Notes: generated by a model not told the origin, from the sequence alone. Shown: positions 11,709 to 21,750, numbered from the stretch's first letter. The stretch: DNA of 64,000 bases from Citrobacter freundii (GCF_011077955.1 NZ_JAALBX010000001.1:248001-312000), one strand, 5' to 3'. Made by a program: numbers and translations.

Positions 11709-12488
11709 TCAGTAGCTGCTGGCGCTTTTACCGTCGCCATGGCCCAGCGCTTTCAGCAGGCTTGCCAACAGGCTGGATGCGCCGAAACGGTAGTGGCGCG
11801 CGTCGGCCCAGTCAGCGCCGAACAGTTCATCCGCAATCGCCAGGAACTGCTGCGCGTCTTCCGCGGTACGCACGCCGCCCGCCGGTTTGAAACCCACGGT
11901 TTTCTGCACGCCCATATCGCGGATCACTTCCATCATGATGCGGGCGCTTTCCGGGGTGGCGTTGACCGGCACTTTACCGGTAGAGGTTTTAATGAAATCC
12001 GCACCGGCTTTGATGGAAATTTCAGACGCTTTGCGGATCAACGCTTCTTCTTTCAGCTCACCGGTTTCGATGATCACTTTCAACAGAACGTTTGCCGCCG
12101 CACAGGCCTCTTTACAGGCTTTAACCAGATCAAAACCCACCTGCTCGTTACCGGCCATGAGCGCACGGTACGGGAATACCACGTCAACTTCATCCGCGCC
12201 GTAAGCAATGGCGGCACGGGTTTCAGCCAGCGCAATGTCAATGTCGTCATTACCATGCGGGAAGTTGGTGACCGTCGCGATACGGATATCCGGCGTGCCT
12301 TGCTCTTTCAGCGTTTTACGTGCAATCGGAATAAAACGTGGATAGATACACACCGCGGCAGTGTTGCCCACCGGCGTTTTGGCCTGATGACAAAGCGCGA
12401 TCACTTTCTCGTTAGTGTCGTCTTCGTTCAGGGTGGTCAAATCCATCAGTTGCAATGCACGCAGGCTGCTTTTGGTTAAATCGGTCAT
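11709..12488 (-). CDS. deoC: Deoxyribose-phosphate aldolase
   Basis: Class I aldolase that cleaves 2-deoxyribose-5-phosphate to acetaldehyde and glyceraldehyde-3-phosphate. Its 259 residues equal the E. coli length. The Schiff-base lysine is in [10 protein letters not shown] (about K167), and the proton-relay lysine is in [11 protein letters not shown] (about K201). It is the first gene of the deo operon. The 269-bp region upstream carries a DeoR operator and two CRP-like sites laid out like E. coli deoP2. It is divergent from yjjI. Confidence 0.98.
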   Translation of the reverse strand: MTDLTKSSLRALQLMDLTTLNEDDTNEKVIALCHQAKTPVGNTAAVCIYPRFIPIARKTLKEQGTPDIRIATVTNFPHGNDDIDIALAETRAAIAYGADEVDVVFPYRALMAGNEQVGFDLVKACKEACAAANVLLKVIIETGELKEEALIRKASEISIKAGADFIKTSTGKVPVNATPESARIMMEVIRDMGVQKTVGFKPAGGVRTAEDAQQFLAIADELFGADWADARHYRFGASSLLASLLKALGHGDGKSASSY

Positions 12489-12545
12489 GTCTTTCTCCAG
12501 ATAGATGAAGCCGGGCTCGCCGGTTCAAAATATAACCGCGCGTAA

Positions 12546-12561
12546 TGTTAGTATTCTAACA
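12546..12561. promoter_or_regulatory. DeoR operator at the deoP2-type promoter
   Basis: TGTTAGTATTCTAACA is a 16-bp near-perfect palindrome that fits the DeoR consensus TGTTAGAATTCTAACA at 15 of 16 positions. It lies 57 bp upstream of the deoC start, where repression of the promoter nearest deoC is expected. Confidence 0.88.
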
Positions 12562-12578
12562 TTTACACACGTCGACTC

Positions 12579-12647
12579 TTAGACAAACGTCACAGTTATG
12601 GAAAACAACACTGCCAGCCATACACTGCATCTGTGACGCAATTCAAA
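12579..12647. promoter_or_regulatory. Tandem CRP sites (CytR/CRP control) upstream of deoC
   Basis: Two CRP-like sites: TTAGACAAACGTCACA (12579-12594) and TGTGACGCAATTCAAA (12632-12647). Each matches about 8 of the 10 conserved TGTGA-N6-TCACA positions. Their centres are 53 bp apart, the spacing known for E. coli deoP2, where CytR binds between two CRP dimers. Site identity is inferred from pattern and spacing. Confidence 0.55.
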
Positions 12648-12757
12648 ATATTAAGGACGAAACCACGTATCTCTGTGCAATGTGGCAGCCAGGATCAAAA
12701 GCGCGGGGTGCGATTAGTTTTACACTGGCTTCACTGTCACTCTGTAAGGAACGCATC

Positions 12758-14308
12758 ATGTCTGAACTTCATGAAACCGGCCTGTTGGATCGCTGCCACC
12801 ATATCGTCACCTCGCCAGTCCTTTCGGCGGCTCAAAAACGCCATTTTCTGGCGCTGGAGGCCGAGAATGCGCTGCCTTACCCCGATCTTCCCAAAGCCGC
12901 AAAAGAGGCGCTGGAAGAGGGCGTAATCTGCGATATGTTCGAAGGCCACGCGCCCTATAAGCCTCGTTATGTGCTACCGGATTACGCGAGATTTCTCGCG
13001 CAGGGCAGCGAATGGCTGGGGCTGGCGCCCGCTGAAGATTTCGATGATGCGCTCTCTATGCTCACCATTCTTTATCATCACGTGCCATCGGTAACCTCGA
13101 TGCCGGTGTTCCTTGGACACCTGGATTCATTGTTAGCGCCCTATGTTAAAATTCTAACACAAGAAGAAATCGATCTCCGCATAAAACGTTTCTGGCGCTA
13201 TCTGGATCGCGTACTGCCTGATGCCTTTATGCATGCCAATATCGGCCCACAAGATTCCATGGTCACCCGGGCAATCTTACGCGCCGATGCAGAGCTACAG
13301 CAGGTTGCGCCTAATCTGACCTTTATTTATGACCCGCACATTACGCCAGACGATTTACTGTTAAACGTTGCGGAAAATATTTGCGCGTGTTCCAAGCCGC
13401 ACATCGCTAACGGGCCGGTGCATGATAAAATTTTCACATCCGGTCAGTATGGCATCGTCAGCTGTTATAACTCGCTGCCTGCCGGCGGCGGCGGCAGTAC
13501 GCTGGTGCGGATTAACCTAAGCGCTGTTGCCGAGCGCAGTGAGAACATTGACGACTTTTTCACGCGCGCCCTTCCCTATTATTGTGAACAACAACGCGCC
13601 ATCATCAACGCGCGCTGCGCATTTCTCTATGAGACGTCGAACTTCTTCACGGAAAGTTTTCTGGTGCGTGAGGGCCTGATCGACCCGGATCGGTTTGCCC
13701 CGATGTTTGGCATTTACGCCCTTGCCGAAGCGGTAAATCTGTTATGTGAAAAAGCCGGCCTCGCCGGACGTTATGGAAAAGACGCCGACGCTAATGCGCT
13801 TGGCTATCGCATCAGCGCCGCGCTGGCGGATTACGTGGAAACGACCCCTGTGGAGTACGGCTGGAATAAACGCGCCCTGCTGCATGCGCAGTCCGGTATC
13901 AGCAGCGATAAACACACGACCCCTGGCGCACGCCTGCCCTACGGTGACGAGCCAGACCCGGTGACGCATTTGCTGACTGTCGCTCCTCATCATCGCTATT
14001 ACCCGTCAGGCATCAGCGATATTTTAACGCTCGATGAGACAGTGAAACGCAATCCTCAGGCGGTCGTTCAGCTTTGCCGCGGCGCGTTTAAGGCAGGTAT
14101 GCGGGAATTTACCGCAAACGTAGCCGGTAACGATCTGGTGCGCGTGACCGGCTATATGGTGCGCTTATCGGATCTGGAGAAGTTTCGCGCCGAAGGATCG
14201 CGCACAAACACCACATGGCTTGGTGAAGAAGCCGCCCGCAACACCGGGATCCTGCAACGTAAGCCGCGCGTGGTGAGTCATGAACAGCAGATGCGCTTCG
14301 ATCAATAA
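12758..14308 (+). CDS. yjjI: Glycyl-radical enzyme family protein YjjI
   Basis: Uncharacterised member of the glycyl-radical enzyme superfamily. With the ATG at 12758 (MSELHETG, preceded by TAAGGA) it has 516 residues, like E. coli YjjI. A frame opening at 12680 adds 26 unlikely residues. Near the C-terminus the sequence RVTGYMV gives a candidate radical glycine at about G465. A candidate thiyl cysteine lies in [15 protein letters not shown] near residue 225. The gene is divergent from deoC, contains a second DeoR operator inside its 5' third, and overlaps its activase gene yjjW by 29 bp. The substrate is unknown; the context suggests anaerobic (deoxy)nucleoside or deoxyribose metabolism. Confidence 0.9.
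   Translation: MSELHETGLLDRCHHIVTSPVLSAAQKRHFLALEAENALPYPDLPKAAKEALEEGVICDMFEGHAPYKPRYVLPDYARFLAQGSEWLGLAPAEDFDDALSMLTILYHHVPSVTSMPVFLGHLDSLLAPYVKILTQEEIDLRIKRFWRYLDRVLPDAFMHANIGPQDSMVTRAILRADAELQQVAPNLTFIYDPHITPDDLLLNVAENICACSKPHIANGPVHDKIFTSGQYGIVSCYNSLPAGGGGSTLVRINLSAVAERSENIDDFFTRALPYYCEQQRAIINARCAFLYETSNFFTESFLVREGLIDPDRFAPMFGIYALAEAVNLLCEKAGLAGRYGKDADANALGYRISAALADYVETTPVEYGWNKRALLHAQSGISSDKHTTPGARLPYGDEPDPVTHLLTVAPHHRYYPSGISDILTLDETVKRNPQAVVQLCRGAFKAGMREFTANVAGNDLVRVTGYMVRLSDLEKFRAEGSRTNTTWLGEEAARNTGILQRKPRVVSHEQQMRFDQ
13144..13159. promoter_or_regulatory. Second DeoR operator, inside yjjI
   Basis: TGTTAAAATTCTAACA matches the DeoR consensus at 15 of 16 positions. It is 598 bp from the operator at 12546, nearly the same as the distance between deoO1 and deoO2 of E. 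coli (about 599 bp). It therefore likely marks the distal promoter deoP1, which would fire leftward from within the yjjI coding region, with DeoR looping between the two operators. Confidence 0.85.
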
Positions 14309-15143
14309 GATCCTGCCGTTCTCCTGCGTGGATGGGCCAGGTAGCCGCCTGGCTCTGTTCCTGCAAGGCTGCAACCTGCGCTGCAAAACCTGTCACAACC
14401 CCTACACCATCAGCCTGTGCAATGGGTGCGGCGAATGTGTCGCAGGCTGCCCGGAGCAGGCATTACGCCTTGTGGACGGGCATGTGCTCTGGGATGAAAC
14501 GCGCTGCGCCCAGTGTGATACCTGCCTGCAAAACTGCCCGTCGCAGGCAAGCCCCATGGCCCGCACCCTGAGCGTGGATGCGGTAATTGGCGAGATTGAG
14601 CGCGCCGCGCCGTTTATTGAAGGCATCACCGTAAGCGGCGGCGAGGCCACGACACAATTGCCCTTTCTTCTCGCGCTGTTTGCGGCGATAAAAAGCCACC
14701 CTGCGCTCAGGCATCTGACGTGTCTGGTGGACAGCAATGGCGAATTGAGCGAGGCCGGGTGGGAGAAACTGCTGCCGGTGATGGATGGCGCGATGCTTGA
14801 TCTTAAAGCCTGGGATGCAGAGCGGCATCAATTTTTGACAGGGCGCAGCAATACGCGGATCTTGCACAGCATACGGCTGCTGGCAGCACGGAAAAAGCTG
14901 GCGGAAGTGCGGCTACTGCTGATCCCTTCCCAGAGCGATTACCTTGAGCATATTGATGCGTTAAGCGCGTTTCTACGCGCGCTTGGCCCGGTCCCGGTGC
15001 GGATTAACGCGTTTCATCACCATGGAACCTATGGGGAAGCGCGAGAATGGCGCTCGGCAAACAAAGAGGATGTAGAGGCACTCGCCCTTGCGCTGCAAGC
15101 GCACGGCATCAGTGAGATTGTGCTGCCAGCCTTATATCTTTAA
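14280..15143 (+). CDS. yjjW: YjjW, radical-SAM activase for YjjI
   Basis: Glycyl-radical-enzyme activating protein of 287 residues, the same length as E. coli YjjW. The radical-SAM cluster C31-x3-C35-x2-C38 ([11 protein letters not shown]) is at the N-terminus. It is followed by a double ferredoxin insert with C47, C50, C53, C57 and C76, C79, C82, C86, which fits two extra 4Fe-4S clusters. The GGEATTQ motif lies near 122-128. The ATG at 14280 overlaps the end of yjjI, which implies translational coupling. It presumably installs the glycyl radical in YjjI under anaerobic conditions. It converges on yjjV with a 12-bp overlap. Confidence 0.92.
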   Translation: MNSRCASINKILPFSCVDGPGSRLALFLQGCNLRCKTCHNPYTISLCNGCGECVAGCPEQALRLVDGHVLWDETRCAQCDTCLQNCPSQASPMARTLSVDAVIGEIERAAPFIEGITVSGGEATTQLPFLLALFAAIKSHPALRHLTCLVDSNGELSEAGWEKLLPVMDGAMLDLKAWDAERHQFLTGRSNTRILHSIRLLAARKKLAEVRLLLIPSQSDYLEHIDALSAFLRALGPVPVRINAFHHHGTYGEAREWRSANKEDVEALALALQAHGISEIVLPALYL

Positions 15144-15914
15144 ATCAAATAACTGGCGGGTATTTTCCAGAATCACGGCGGCAATCTCCTGCGGCGGTTC
15201 ACTACGCAATTCACAGAGCGTATCAAATACCTGTGCGATACGCTCCGGGCGATTCGGCTGGCCCTGCCAGCCGTTTAGCGGCATGTCTGGCGCGTCAGTT
15301 TCCAGCAGTAACGAGCCCAGCGGCAGCCTTGCCATCACATCACGGGTTTTGCTGGCGCGCGGATAGGTAATGGTGCCGCCCACTCCGATTTTATAGCCAA
15401 GGTTAACGAAGCGCTCAGCCTGTTGCAGGCTGCCTGCAAAGCCGTGTACCACGCCAGTACGTGGCAGATCGTGGCGCTTGAGAAACATAGCCAGCTTGTC
15501 GTGAGTGCGGCGTGAGTGAAGGAGCACGGGGAGATCGTAGCGTTTAGCAAGCCGCAGTTGTTGGTCGAGAAACCACTCCTGGCGCGAAAACTGCGGATCA
15601 TCGCGATACAGATCCAGACCGATTTCGCCAATAGCCACCAGTTTATCCGGGCGATTCGCGAGATGGCGTTCCAGTTCTGCAAGGCCCGCTTCCGTATGAT
15701 GTTCAATCATAATCGGGTGCAGACCCAGCGCGGCATAGAGGGGCGCATGCTGTGAAGCAAGGTCTAATACGATATCAAAGCGCGTTTCATCTACCGCAGG
15801 CAGGATGATATGTTCCACCCCTGCCTCAGCCGCGCCCGCCAGGGCGGACACCTCATTTCCTGTAAATGGCGGAAAATCAAAGTGGCAGTGCGTATCGATA
15901 AAACGAGGCTTCAC
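15132..15914 (-). CDS. yjjV: TatD-family metal-dependent hydrolase YjjV
   Basis: TatD/YcfH-type amidohydrolase-fold protein of 260 residues; these proteins are metal-dependent nucleases or hydrolases. The metal motif [11 protein letters not shown] is near residues 5-15. GEIGLDLY is at about 97-104, HSRRTHDKL near 133, and the terminal [11 protein letters not shown] block near 208. The start is GTG, and its last bases form the TGA stop of yjjU (GTGA overlap), so the two genes are translationally coupled. The physiological substrate is not known. Confidence 0.92.
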   Translation of the reverse strand: MKPRFIDTHCHFDFPPFTGNEVSALAGAAEAGVEHIILPAVDETRFDIVLDLASQHAPLYAALGLHPIMIEHHTEAGLAELERHLANRPDKLVAIGEIGLDLYRDDPQFSRQEWFLDQQLRLAKRYDLPVLLHSRRTHDKLAMFLKRHDLPRTGVVHGFAGSLQQAERFVNLGYKIGVGGTITYPRASKTRDVMARLPLGSLLLETDAPDMPLNGWQGQPNRPERIAQVFDTLCELRSEPPQEIAAVILENTRQLFDLKI

Positions 15915-16984
15915 GCCAGATCCTCATTAATAAAGGCCGGATCGTTGGCCTGCGGCGCGTCGATAAGCGTTGCGGCAACCGCATCGTTGGCAACCGTCGC
16001 AGGCGGCACCACCAGTGGCGCAGGCGCGACAATACGCGGTTTGTGGCGCACGACAGGCGGTGTGGGCACCAGTAATTTACCCACCGTCGCCAGGAAATAG
16101 CGCCCACATAAGCGTCCGACTTTGTAATCTTCCAGAAGCGTGGGAACGCGACTGCCAAGCGCCATACTGAGTAACGGCTTCGGCGGATAAATTTCGAAAA
16201 TACGCAGTTTGCCCGGCGGTTTTTCAATAAAGTGCTGGATTTCCCGGTAGGTCTTTTCGTGGTGCTGAACCAGGTTTAACAGCGGTTGCAGGCTGCTGTC
16301 GGTCATCCATCGCTCCATGCGTTTAAACCACTGCGGGGTGTAATACATCTGCGAAGGCACAGTGCGGATCACCACCAGCGTATCGGCACCTAAGCGCGCG
16401 GCTTCGCGAACCGGTATCGCGTCACTGATACCGCCATCCTGATAACTCACGCCGTCAAGCATAACGCCGGTGCGGTAAAAACCAGGAATGGCGCTGGAAG
16501 CACGCAGAATATCCAGCCAAGTTTCGCTGGTAGGGGAAAAATAACCTGGCGAGTAATCGTCGCTGCGACAAGCGCACATGTAAAACGCTTTCCCCTCGTC
16601 AAATAAGCGCAGGGCATTGTCCATCGCCAATGGCATTTGACCCGACGTCGCTTCGGTTAACCAGTCGAGATCGATAAGATTACCGCCGCGCACAAAGCGC
16701 ACCGGGTCGAAGAATTCGCGGCTGGTGGTAAAGCGCGTAATGACGCGGCGAGCGTAACCGGGCTGGTTGCACAGATAGGCAGAGAGATTTTGCGCGCCCG
16801 CTGACGTACCCAGAAAGGTATCGAACGGGTTGAATCGCGCGCGCATGAATTCATCCAGCACGCCGGCTGTAAAGATCCCGCGCTGCCCGCCCCCTTCGCA
16901 AACAAGGGCAAGCTTTCCGGGACGAAACGGTTTTAACGCAAGCGGCGCAATGTTGCCGAGCGTAATCGGTATTCGTTGTCCCAC
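15911..16984 (-). CDS. yjjU: Patatin-like phospholipase family protein YjjU
   Basis: Patatin-type serine acyl hydrolase of 357 residues. The oxyanion loop GGGQRG is at 31-36. The nucleophile elbow is GTSAG at 59-63, with S61 as the serine. The catalytic aspartate is in YQDGGISDAIP. The E. coli relative is YjjU, whose substrate is not settled. The last 60 residues are proline- and alanine-rich (VPTPPVVRHKPRIVAPAPL) and look like a low-complexity tail. It forms a two-gene unit with yjjV on the minus strand. Confidence 0.92.
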   Translation of the reverse strand: MGQRIPITLGNIAPLALKPFRPGKLALVCEGGGQRGIFTAGVLDEFMRARFNPFDTFLGTSAGAQNLSAYLCNQPGYARRVITRFTTSREFFDPVRFVRGGNLIDLDWLTEATSGQMPLAMDNALRLFDEGKAFYMCACRSDDYSPGYFSPTSETWLDILRASSAIPGFYRTGVMLDGVSYQDGGISDAIPVREAARLGADTLVVIRTVPSQMYYTPQWFKRMERWMTDSSLQPLLNLVQHHEKTYREIQHFIEKPPGKLRIFEIYPPKPLLSMALGSRVPTLLEDYKVGRLCGRYFLATVGKLLVPTPPVVRHKPRIVAPAPLVVPPATVANDAVAATLIDAPQANDPAFINEDLA

Positions 16985-17142
16985 CCTGTCTTCCTGTTTT
17001 TATGAGTTTGTTGACGATAAATGCTGTCGACAAACCTTATGTTAATTATTCTTTCGCCATAAACACAAATGTATCGGGTTACAATTTGTGCGCTTTACGC
17101 GCATCAGGATGAATCGTTATTATTTTCGAGTCCAAAACTATG

Positions 17143-17167
17143 AAAGCCAGTCATAGTGACTGGCTTT
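17143..17167 (-). terminator. Terminator after ytjA
   Basis: Perfect 11-bp inverted repeat AAAGCCAGTCA (17143-17153) / TGACTGGCTTT (17157-17167) with a 3-nt loop, 32 bp after the ytjA stop codon. Read on the minus strand the stem ends in GGCTTT. Confidence 0.7.
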
Positions 17168-17199
17168 ACAATACGATTTACTGACGTTGTTGATTCGGT

Positions 17200-17361
17200 C
17201 TATGGACGTCTACGGCCCATGAACAGGCTGACCAGAAACAGAATAATACCAACGACGAAGACAATTTTAGCGGCGCCAGCTGCTGTACCGGCCAGGCCAC
17301 CAAAGCCTAAAGCCGCGGCAATCAACGCAATCACAAGAAAAATAATGCCCCAACGAAACAT
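17200..17361 (-). CDS. ytjA: Small membrane protein YtjA (DUF1328)
   Basis: Short gene of 53 residues reading [20 protein letters not shown] at its start and ending [12 protein letters not shown]. It is nearly identical to E. coli YtjA. Two hydrophobic stretches (residues 4-20 and 30-48), joined by the glycine/alanine-rich segment [12 protein letters not shown], suggest a small inner-membrane hairpin protein. GGAGAG lies just upstream of the ATG. The role is unknown; in E. coli the family is linked to stress and stationary phase. Its neighbour osmY is oriented the same way. Confidence 0.93.
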   Translation of the reverse strand: MFRWGIIFLVIALIAAALGFGGLAGTAAGAAKIVFVVGIILFLVSLFMGRRRP

Positions 17362-17491
17362 AAGACTCTCCTTTACCATAGTTTAATTGCTACCGCTTCT
17401 TAGCAAGAACCCTTGCTGGCGGTGTTTATCTGGTGCTGATGCTTACCATCTCTCCCGGCACTGACCAGGAGAGGGGGTTTCGTAGTGTGAA

Positions 17492-18115
17492 TTACTTAAC
17501 TTTCAGATCGTTTTTAACGCTCTTCACACCATCAATAGCTTTGGCGATGCTCTCGGCACGTTCAGACTGTGCTTTAGACTCAACCGTACCGGAAAGCTGT
17601 ACCACGCCATCGGTGGTCTCTACCTTCACATGTCGTGAAGGGACGATGTCATCAGCCAGGAATTTGGCTTTGATTTCGCTGGTCGTGGCGGCGTCACCTG
17701 CATAACCTTTCGCAGAGTCGCCTTTGGACTCGGATTTGCCGTCACGTACATGAAGTTTGTCGCTTACAGACTCAACGCCTTCAACGCCTTTGGCGACTTT
17801 CACGGCTGCTTCAGCCTGCGCCTGGCTTTCTACAAAGCCGCTAAGGGTGACGACTTTCTTATCAGTTTCTACTGAAATATCGGTGCTCTTGATGTTTTCA
17901 TGATCCACCAGAGCCGCTTTAACTTTCGCTGTGATAGCACTGTCATCCATGAAATTACCGACTTTATTCATAGAGCTATCGATTTTTTGCCCTGCGTTAT
18001 CCGCCGTTGACTCAACTTTGTTAGTGGTTTCGGTGGCTGCGAATGCAGAACCAGAAGCCAGTGCAGAGCCCAACATAACAGCCATCAGAGTTTTTGAAAT
18101 CTTAGTCTTATTCAT
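17492..18115 (-). CDS. osmY: Periplasmic osmotically inducible protein OsmY
   Basis: Periplasmic protein with two BON domains, induced in E. coli by osmotic stress and stationary phase. It has 207 residues (E. coli 201). The signal peptide is about residues 1-27 ([22 protein letters not shown], then ATETT). The BON domains are near 58-123 and 137-203, each with the pattern [20 protein letters not shown] / [25 protein letters not shown] lies just upstream of the ATG. Likely RpoS-dependent, judged from the family. Confidence 0.96.
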   Translation of the reverse strand: MNKTKISKTLMAVMLGSALASGSAFAATETTNKVESTADNAGQKIDSSMNKVGNFMDDSAITAKVKAALVDHENIKSTDISVETDKKVVTLSGFVESQAQAEAAVKVAKGVEGVESVSDKLHVRDGKSESKGDSAKGYAGDAATTSEIKAKFLADDIVPSRHVKVETTDGVVQLSGTVESKAQSERAESIAKAIDGVKSVKNDLKVK

Positions 18116-18531
18116 CGATTCATTCCTGTAGGTTTGCTCAGAATTTGAGCCTCGAGCTACTTACGCAGTAGCCTCTCCTTAAATAGCAACGCCCTGAGAG
18201 CAGAAGCTAAATCACCAAGAATCAACGGATTACAGTAGCAATCATCAAGAACACTACTTTTTTACATCTCATTGACATCTTTAGTTATAAATATTGCGAT
18301 AGAATAAATTATCAGCATTAACCGTCACGGAAGTGAAATCATGTGACACATTAACCCGGCAATCTGTTCTTCACTTTGTTAAATATAGATCACAATCTTG
18401 AAAACGCCTGGTTGACTGCATGAAAAATGAACAAACCGGTGCGAAACGCAGGAAATTAAGAACAATCCGCAAGGGACTAAAAAGACAGGGAAAGTGACGG
18501 GACGCGGCGTGTGCCGCGCCCTGAGAGAGGA
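18116..18531. other. osmY promoter region and prfC 3' end
   Basis: 416 bp without a gene. The part at 18240-18400 is AT-rich and presumably holds the osmY promoter (minus strand). At 18500-18522 a GGCGCGGC/GCCGCGTC-type hairpin follows the prfC stop and may end prfC transcription. I could not assign an individual sigma-S element with confidence. Confidence 0.5.
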
Positions 18532-20121
18532 TTAGTGCTCGCGAGTTTTACGGAACGTGACGTCGGGGTAACGTTCTTGCGTCAGGTTGAGGTTGACCAT
18601 GGTCGGGGCGATGTAAGTGAGGTTATCCCCCCCATCCAGCGCCAGCTGATGCTCGTTCTTACGTTTGAACTCTTCGAATTTCTTCACGTCTGTGCCTTCT
18701 ACCCAGCGGGCAGTGGCGACGTTGACGGATTCGTAAAGCGCTTCAACGTTGTACTCGCTTTTCAGACGCGCGACGACGACATCAAACTGCAGCACGCCCA
18801 CCGCGCCCACGATCAAATCGTTATTAATCAGCGGACGGAACACCTGTACCGCGCCCTCTTCGGAAAGCTGAACCAGCCCTTTAAGCAACTGTTTCTGCTT
18901 AAGCGGGTCTTTTAAGCGAATGCGGCGGAACAGTTCTGGCGCAAAGTTCGGAATACCGGTGAACTTCATCATCTCACCCTGGGTGAAGGTGTCGCCAATC
19001 TGAATAGTGCCGTGGTTATGCAAACCGATGATGTCGCCCGCCCAGGCTTCTTCAACGTGAGAACGGTCGCCTGCCATAAAGGTGAGCGCGTCGGAAATCA
19101 CCACATCTTTACCGATACGCACCTGGCGCAGCTTCATGCCCTTTTCATATTTCCCGGACACCACACGCATAAATGCTACGCGGTCGCGGTGTTTCGGGTC
19201 CATGTTGGCCTGAATTTTAAACACGAAGCCGGTGAACTTCTCTTCTTTAGCTTCCACTTCGCGGGTATCGGTTTTACGCGGCATCGGCGCAGGCGCCCAT
19301 TCCACCAAACCATCCAGCATATGATCCACGCCGAAGTTACCTAGGGCTGTACCAAAAAATACCGGGGTGATTTCACCGCTCAGGAACAGGTCATGATCAA
19401 ACTCGTGGGAAGCGCCCTGAACCAGTTCCAGTTCGTCACGCAATTGCGCCGCGAGATCTTCGCCAACGGCGGCATCCAGTTCCGGGTTGTTTAACCCTTT
19501 AACGATGCGGACTTCCTGAATGGTGTGGCCTTTACCGGTCTGGTAAAGGTAGGTTTCATCTTTATAAAGGTGATACACGCCTTTGAACAGTTTGCCGCAG
19601 CCAATCGGCCAGGTAATCGGTGAACAGGCGATTTTCAGCTCGCGCTCCACCTCGTCCATCAATTCCATCGGATCGCGAATGTCGCGGTCCAGTTTGTTCA
19701 TGAACGTCAGGATCGGCGTATCACGCAGACGGGTCACTTCCATCAGCTTACGGGTACGGTCTTCAACCCCTTTTGCCGCGTCGATGACCATCAGACAGCA
19801 GTCCACCGCCGTCAGAGTACGGTAGGTATCTTCGGAGAAGTCTTCGTGACCCGGGGTATCCAGCAGGTTTACCAGGCAGTCATGATAGGGAAACTGCATC
19901 ACGGAGGTGGTGATAGAAATCCCACGCTGTTTTTCCATCTCCATCCAGTCGGATTTGGCATGCTGGTTAGATCCACGCCCTTTTACCGTACCGGCGGTTT
20001 GAATGGCCTGTCCGAATAACAGCACCTTTTCAGTAATGGTGGTCTTACCGGCATCCGGGTGGGAGATGATGGCAAAAGTGCGGCGTCTGGCCACCTCTTG
20101 CAAATAAGGAGACAACGTCAT
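18532..20121 (-). CDS. prfC: Peptide chain release factor 3
   Basis: Translational GTPase that recycles RF1 and RF2 from the ribosome after peptide release. Its 529 residues equal the E. coli length. The GTPase motifs are G1 SHPDAGKTT near 20-28, G3 DTPGHEDF near 88-95 and G4 NKLDRD near 142-147. Domains II and III follow ([10 protein letters not shown], then GVLQFDVV). The frame is intact. It is monocistronic, with yjjG 101 bp upstream on the same strand. Confidence 0.98.
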   Translation of the reverse strand: MTLSPYLQEVARRRTFAIISHPDAGKTTITEKVLLFGQAIQTAGTVKGRGSNQHAKSDWMEMEKQRGISITTSVMQFPYHDCLVNLLDTPGHEDFSEDTYRTLTAVDCCLMVIDAAKGVEDRTRKLMEVTRLRDTPILTFMNKLDRDIRDPMELMDEVERELKIACSPITWPIGCGKLFKGVYHLYKDETYLYQTGKGHTIQEVRIVKGLNNPELDAAVGEDLAAQLRDELELVQGASHEFDHDLFLSGEITPVFFGTALGNFGVDHMLDGLVEWAPAPMPRKTDTREVEAKEEKFTGFVFKIQANMDPKHRDRVAFMRVVSGKYEKGMKLRQVRIGKDVVISDALTFMAGDRSHVEEAWAGDIIGLHNHGTIQIGDTFTQGEMMKFTGIPNFAPELFRRIRLKDPLKQKQLLKGLVQLSEEGAVQVFRPLINNDLIVGAVGVLQFDVVVARLKSEYNVEALYESVNVATARWVEGTDVKKFEEFKRKNEHQLALDGGDNLTYIAPTMVNLNLTQERYPDVTFRKTREH

Positions 20122-20222
20122 AATTAAATCTTCTTCATAAAGGCACAGCCCAACCGGGCTATGCGACTGGAAATCGAAAATGCGGCTATTTTACCTGGCT
20201 TGTACTCTCAGACAATCAGTGT

Positions 20223-20900
20223 TTAGTGTTTACACAACAACTGCTCCAGTTCGCTTAATGATGCGACTTGCCAGGTAGGTTTAATCTCTGGCGGCAACGT
20301 GCGGCCGCTTGAGCTCAGCCAGCAGGTGGCAAGCCCGGCGTTGATGCCGCCAAGAATATCGGATTCCGGCGTATCGCCCACCATCAACACGCGTGAGCGT
20401 GGCGGATTACCCATTTTCTCAAACGCATAATCGAAGATGCGCGCATCGGGTTTGGCTACGCCTACCTGCTCGGAAATCACCAGTAAATCAAAGTAATCGC
20501 GAAGGCCCGTCCGCTCAAGGCGAATTTCCTGCAGCGCAGTGAATCCATTGGTAATAATGCCGAGCTTCGCTTTTCCTTTCAGGGCGTTAAGCAAGGAGAC
20601 CGCGCCGGGCAGAGGCGCGCAGATTTCCGCCATGGCATTCAGGAAAGCGTCATTTAACGCGCCTGGTTGCACCTTTAATCGCTCAGACCAGCTTTGAAAG
20701 CGCCCGTGCTGTAATTGCAACGCGGTAATAGCGCCGTTCTGGTAATCCACCCACAACGGTTTATTAATGGCCTGGTAATCCTGGAAGTCTTCAGCGGTAA
20801 AGGTCACGCTGTAGTCGAGAAACATCCGCTGTAAACCGCCGAACGAGTCAAAGGTAAACAACGTTTCGTCAGCATCAAACAGTATCCAGTCCCAGTTCAT
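20223..20900 (-). CDS. yjjG: Pyrimidine 5'-nucleotidase YjjG
   Basis: HAD-superfamily nucleotidase. E. coli YjjG dephosphorylates dUMP, dTMP and non-canonical pyrimidine nucleotides as a house-cleaning enzyme. The ATG at 20900 gives 225 residues, the E. coli length. A GTG codon directly upstream at 20903 is less likely because the AGGTG ribosome site would be too close. Motif I is [11 protein letters not shown] (residues 8-18), motif II ITNGF near 107, and motif [15 protein letters not shown] near 175. It lies 24 bp after the rimI stop, in line with holD-rimI-yjjG co-transcription. Confidence 0.95.
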   Translation of the reverse strand: MNWDWILFDADETLFTFDSFGGLQRMFLDYSVTFTAEDFQDYQAINKPLWVDYQNGAITALQLQHGRFQSWSERLKVQPGALNDAFLNAMAEICAPLPGAVSLLNALKGKAKLGIITNGFTALQEIRLERTGLRDYFDLLVISEQVGVAKPDARIFDYAFEKMGNPPRSRVLMVGDTPESDILGGINAGLATCWLSSSGRTLPPEIKPTWQVASLSELEQLLCKH

Positions 20901-20924
20901 CACTTCACCTGTCTTGTTATGGTA

Positions 20925-21368
20925 TCAACCCAGCGGCAAGGCCATGATAATTGCATCTTCGCGGCCATCTGCAGTGGGGTAGTAATTGCGGCGTATTGTC
21001 GCTTCGTTAAAGCCGAGGCTCTCGTAAAGGGCAATGGCGGCGGCATTCGAGGCGCGCACTTCCAGCCAGAGCGTGAATACGTCGCGCTTTTCTAATTCGC
21101 TAATTAAATGTTCGAGCAGTTGACGCCCTATTCCGCGGCGCTGGTATGCGGGATCAACGGCGATATTAAACAGCGTCGCTTCATCCAGTACCACTTGCGT
21201 GATGGCGAACGCGGCCAGCGTATCGTCGACATCGAGCCGGAAATTGAGATAACGCTCGCCCTGATTGCTGGCGAAGGTTTTTTGACTCCAGGGAAACGCA
21301 TGAGCGCGCTGTTCGATGGCAAACGCCTGGTCGAGATCACGGCTTGTGAGTAAAGAGATCGTGTTCAT
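20925..21368 (-). CDS. rimI: Ribosomal protein S18 alanine N-acetyltransferase
   Basis: GNAT-family enzyme that acetylates the N-terminal alanine of ribosomal protein S18. The ATG at 21368 (MNTISLLTS) gives 147 residues (E. coli 148). An upstream extension to 21425 would lie within holD and is rejected. The acetyl-CoA motif QRRGIGRQLLEHL is near 77-89, and the motif-B segment NAAAIALYESLGF near 107-119. The first 32 bp overlap the 3' end of holD, so translation is probably coupled. Confidence 0.96.
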   Translation of the reverse strand: MNTISLLTSRDLDQAFAIEQRAHAFPWSQKTFASNQGERYLNFRLDVDDTLAAFAITQVVLDEATLFNIAVDPAYQRRGIGRQLLEHLISELEKRDVFTLWLEVRASNAAAIALYESLGFNEATIRRNYYPTADGREDAIIMALPLG

Positions 21369-21750
21369 GTTCGCAAATCTGTTGCCATAATGCGGCACGC
21401 GCCGCGGGATCCTGGCGCAGCGCATCCAGCGTTTGGGTGCGTAATGCCGTTCCTGCCAGTGACGGCAGAGGTTCTACGCCAAGCCATAAACTCAGGCACG
21501 CGCTTTCAGGCGGCAGCATTTCCACGCGATCGGGCGTCAGCGGCAACACCTGATCGGGGCTGACCCCTAAGGCCCGCAACAGATCGCTCATCAACGGCGT
21601 CGTCAGCGCGGGCGTCGGTTCAGCGACCATGACCAGACGAATATGCGCGGGTAGCGAAATCGCAATCTCGCCCTGCAACGCCGCCGGACGACGCAGCACC
21701 CACTGGGTGATGCCCAGTTGCTGTAATTGCCAGTCGCGTCGGGATGTCAT
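21337..21750 (-). CDS. holD: DNA polymerase III psi subunit
   Basis: Psi subunit of the clamp-loader complex, bridging chi (HolC) to the DnaX-delta assembly. The ATG at 21750 (MTSRRDWQLQQLGITQW) gives 137 residues, as in E. coli. The N-terminal chi/clamp-loader segment is strongly conserved and the middle is more variable. It overlaps rimI by 32 bp and is divergent from rsmC, with about 125 bp between the starts. Confidence 0.95.
   Translation of the reverse strand: MTSRRDWQLQQLGITQWVLRRPAALQGEIAISLPAHIRLVMVAEPTPALTTPLMSDLLRALGVSPDQVLPLTPDRVEMLPPESACLSLWLGVEPLPSLAGTALRTQTLDALRQDPAARAALWQQICEHEHDLFTHKP

Noticed and set aside
13359-13374. TGTTAAACGTTGCGGA as a third DeoR operator
   Set aside because: Only the left half matches; the right half lacks TAACA.
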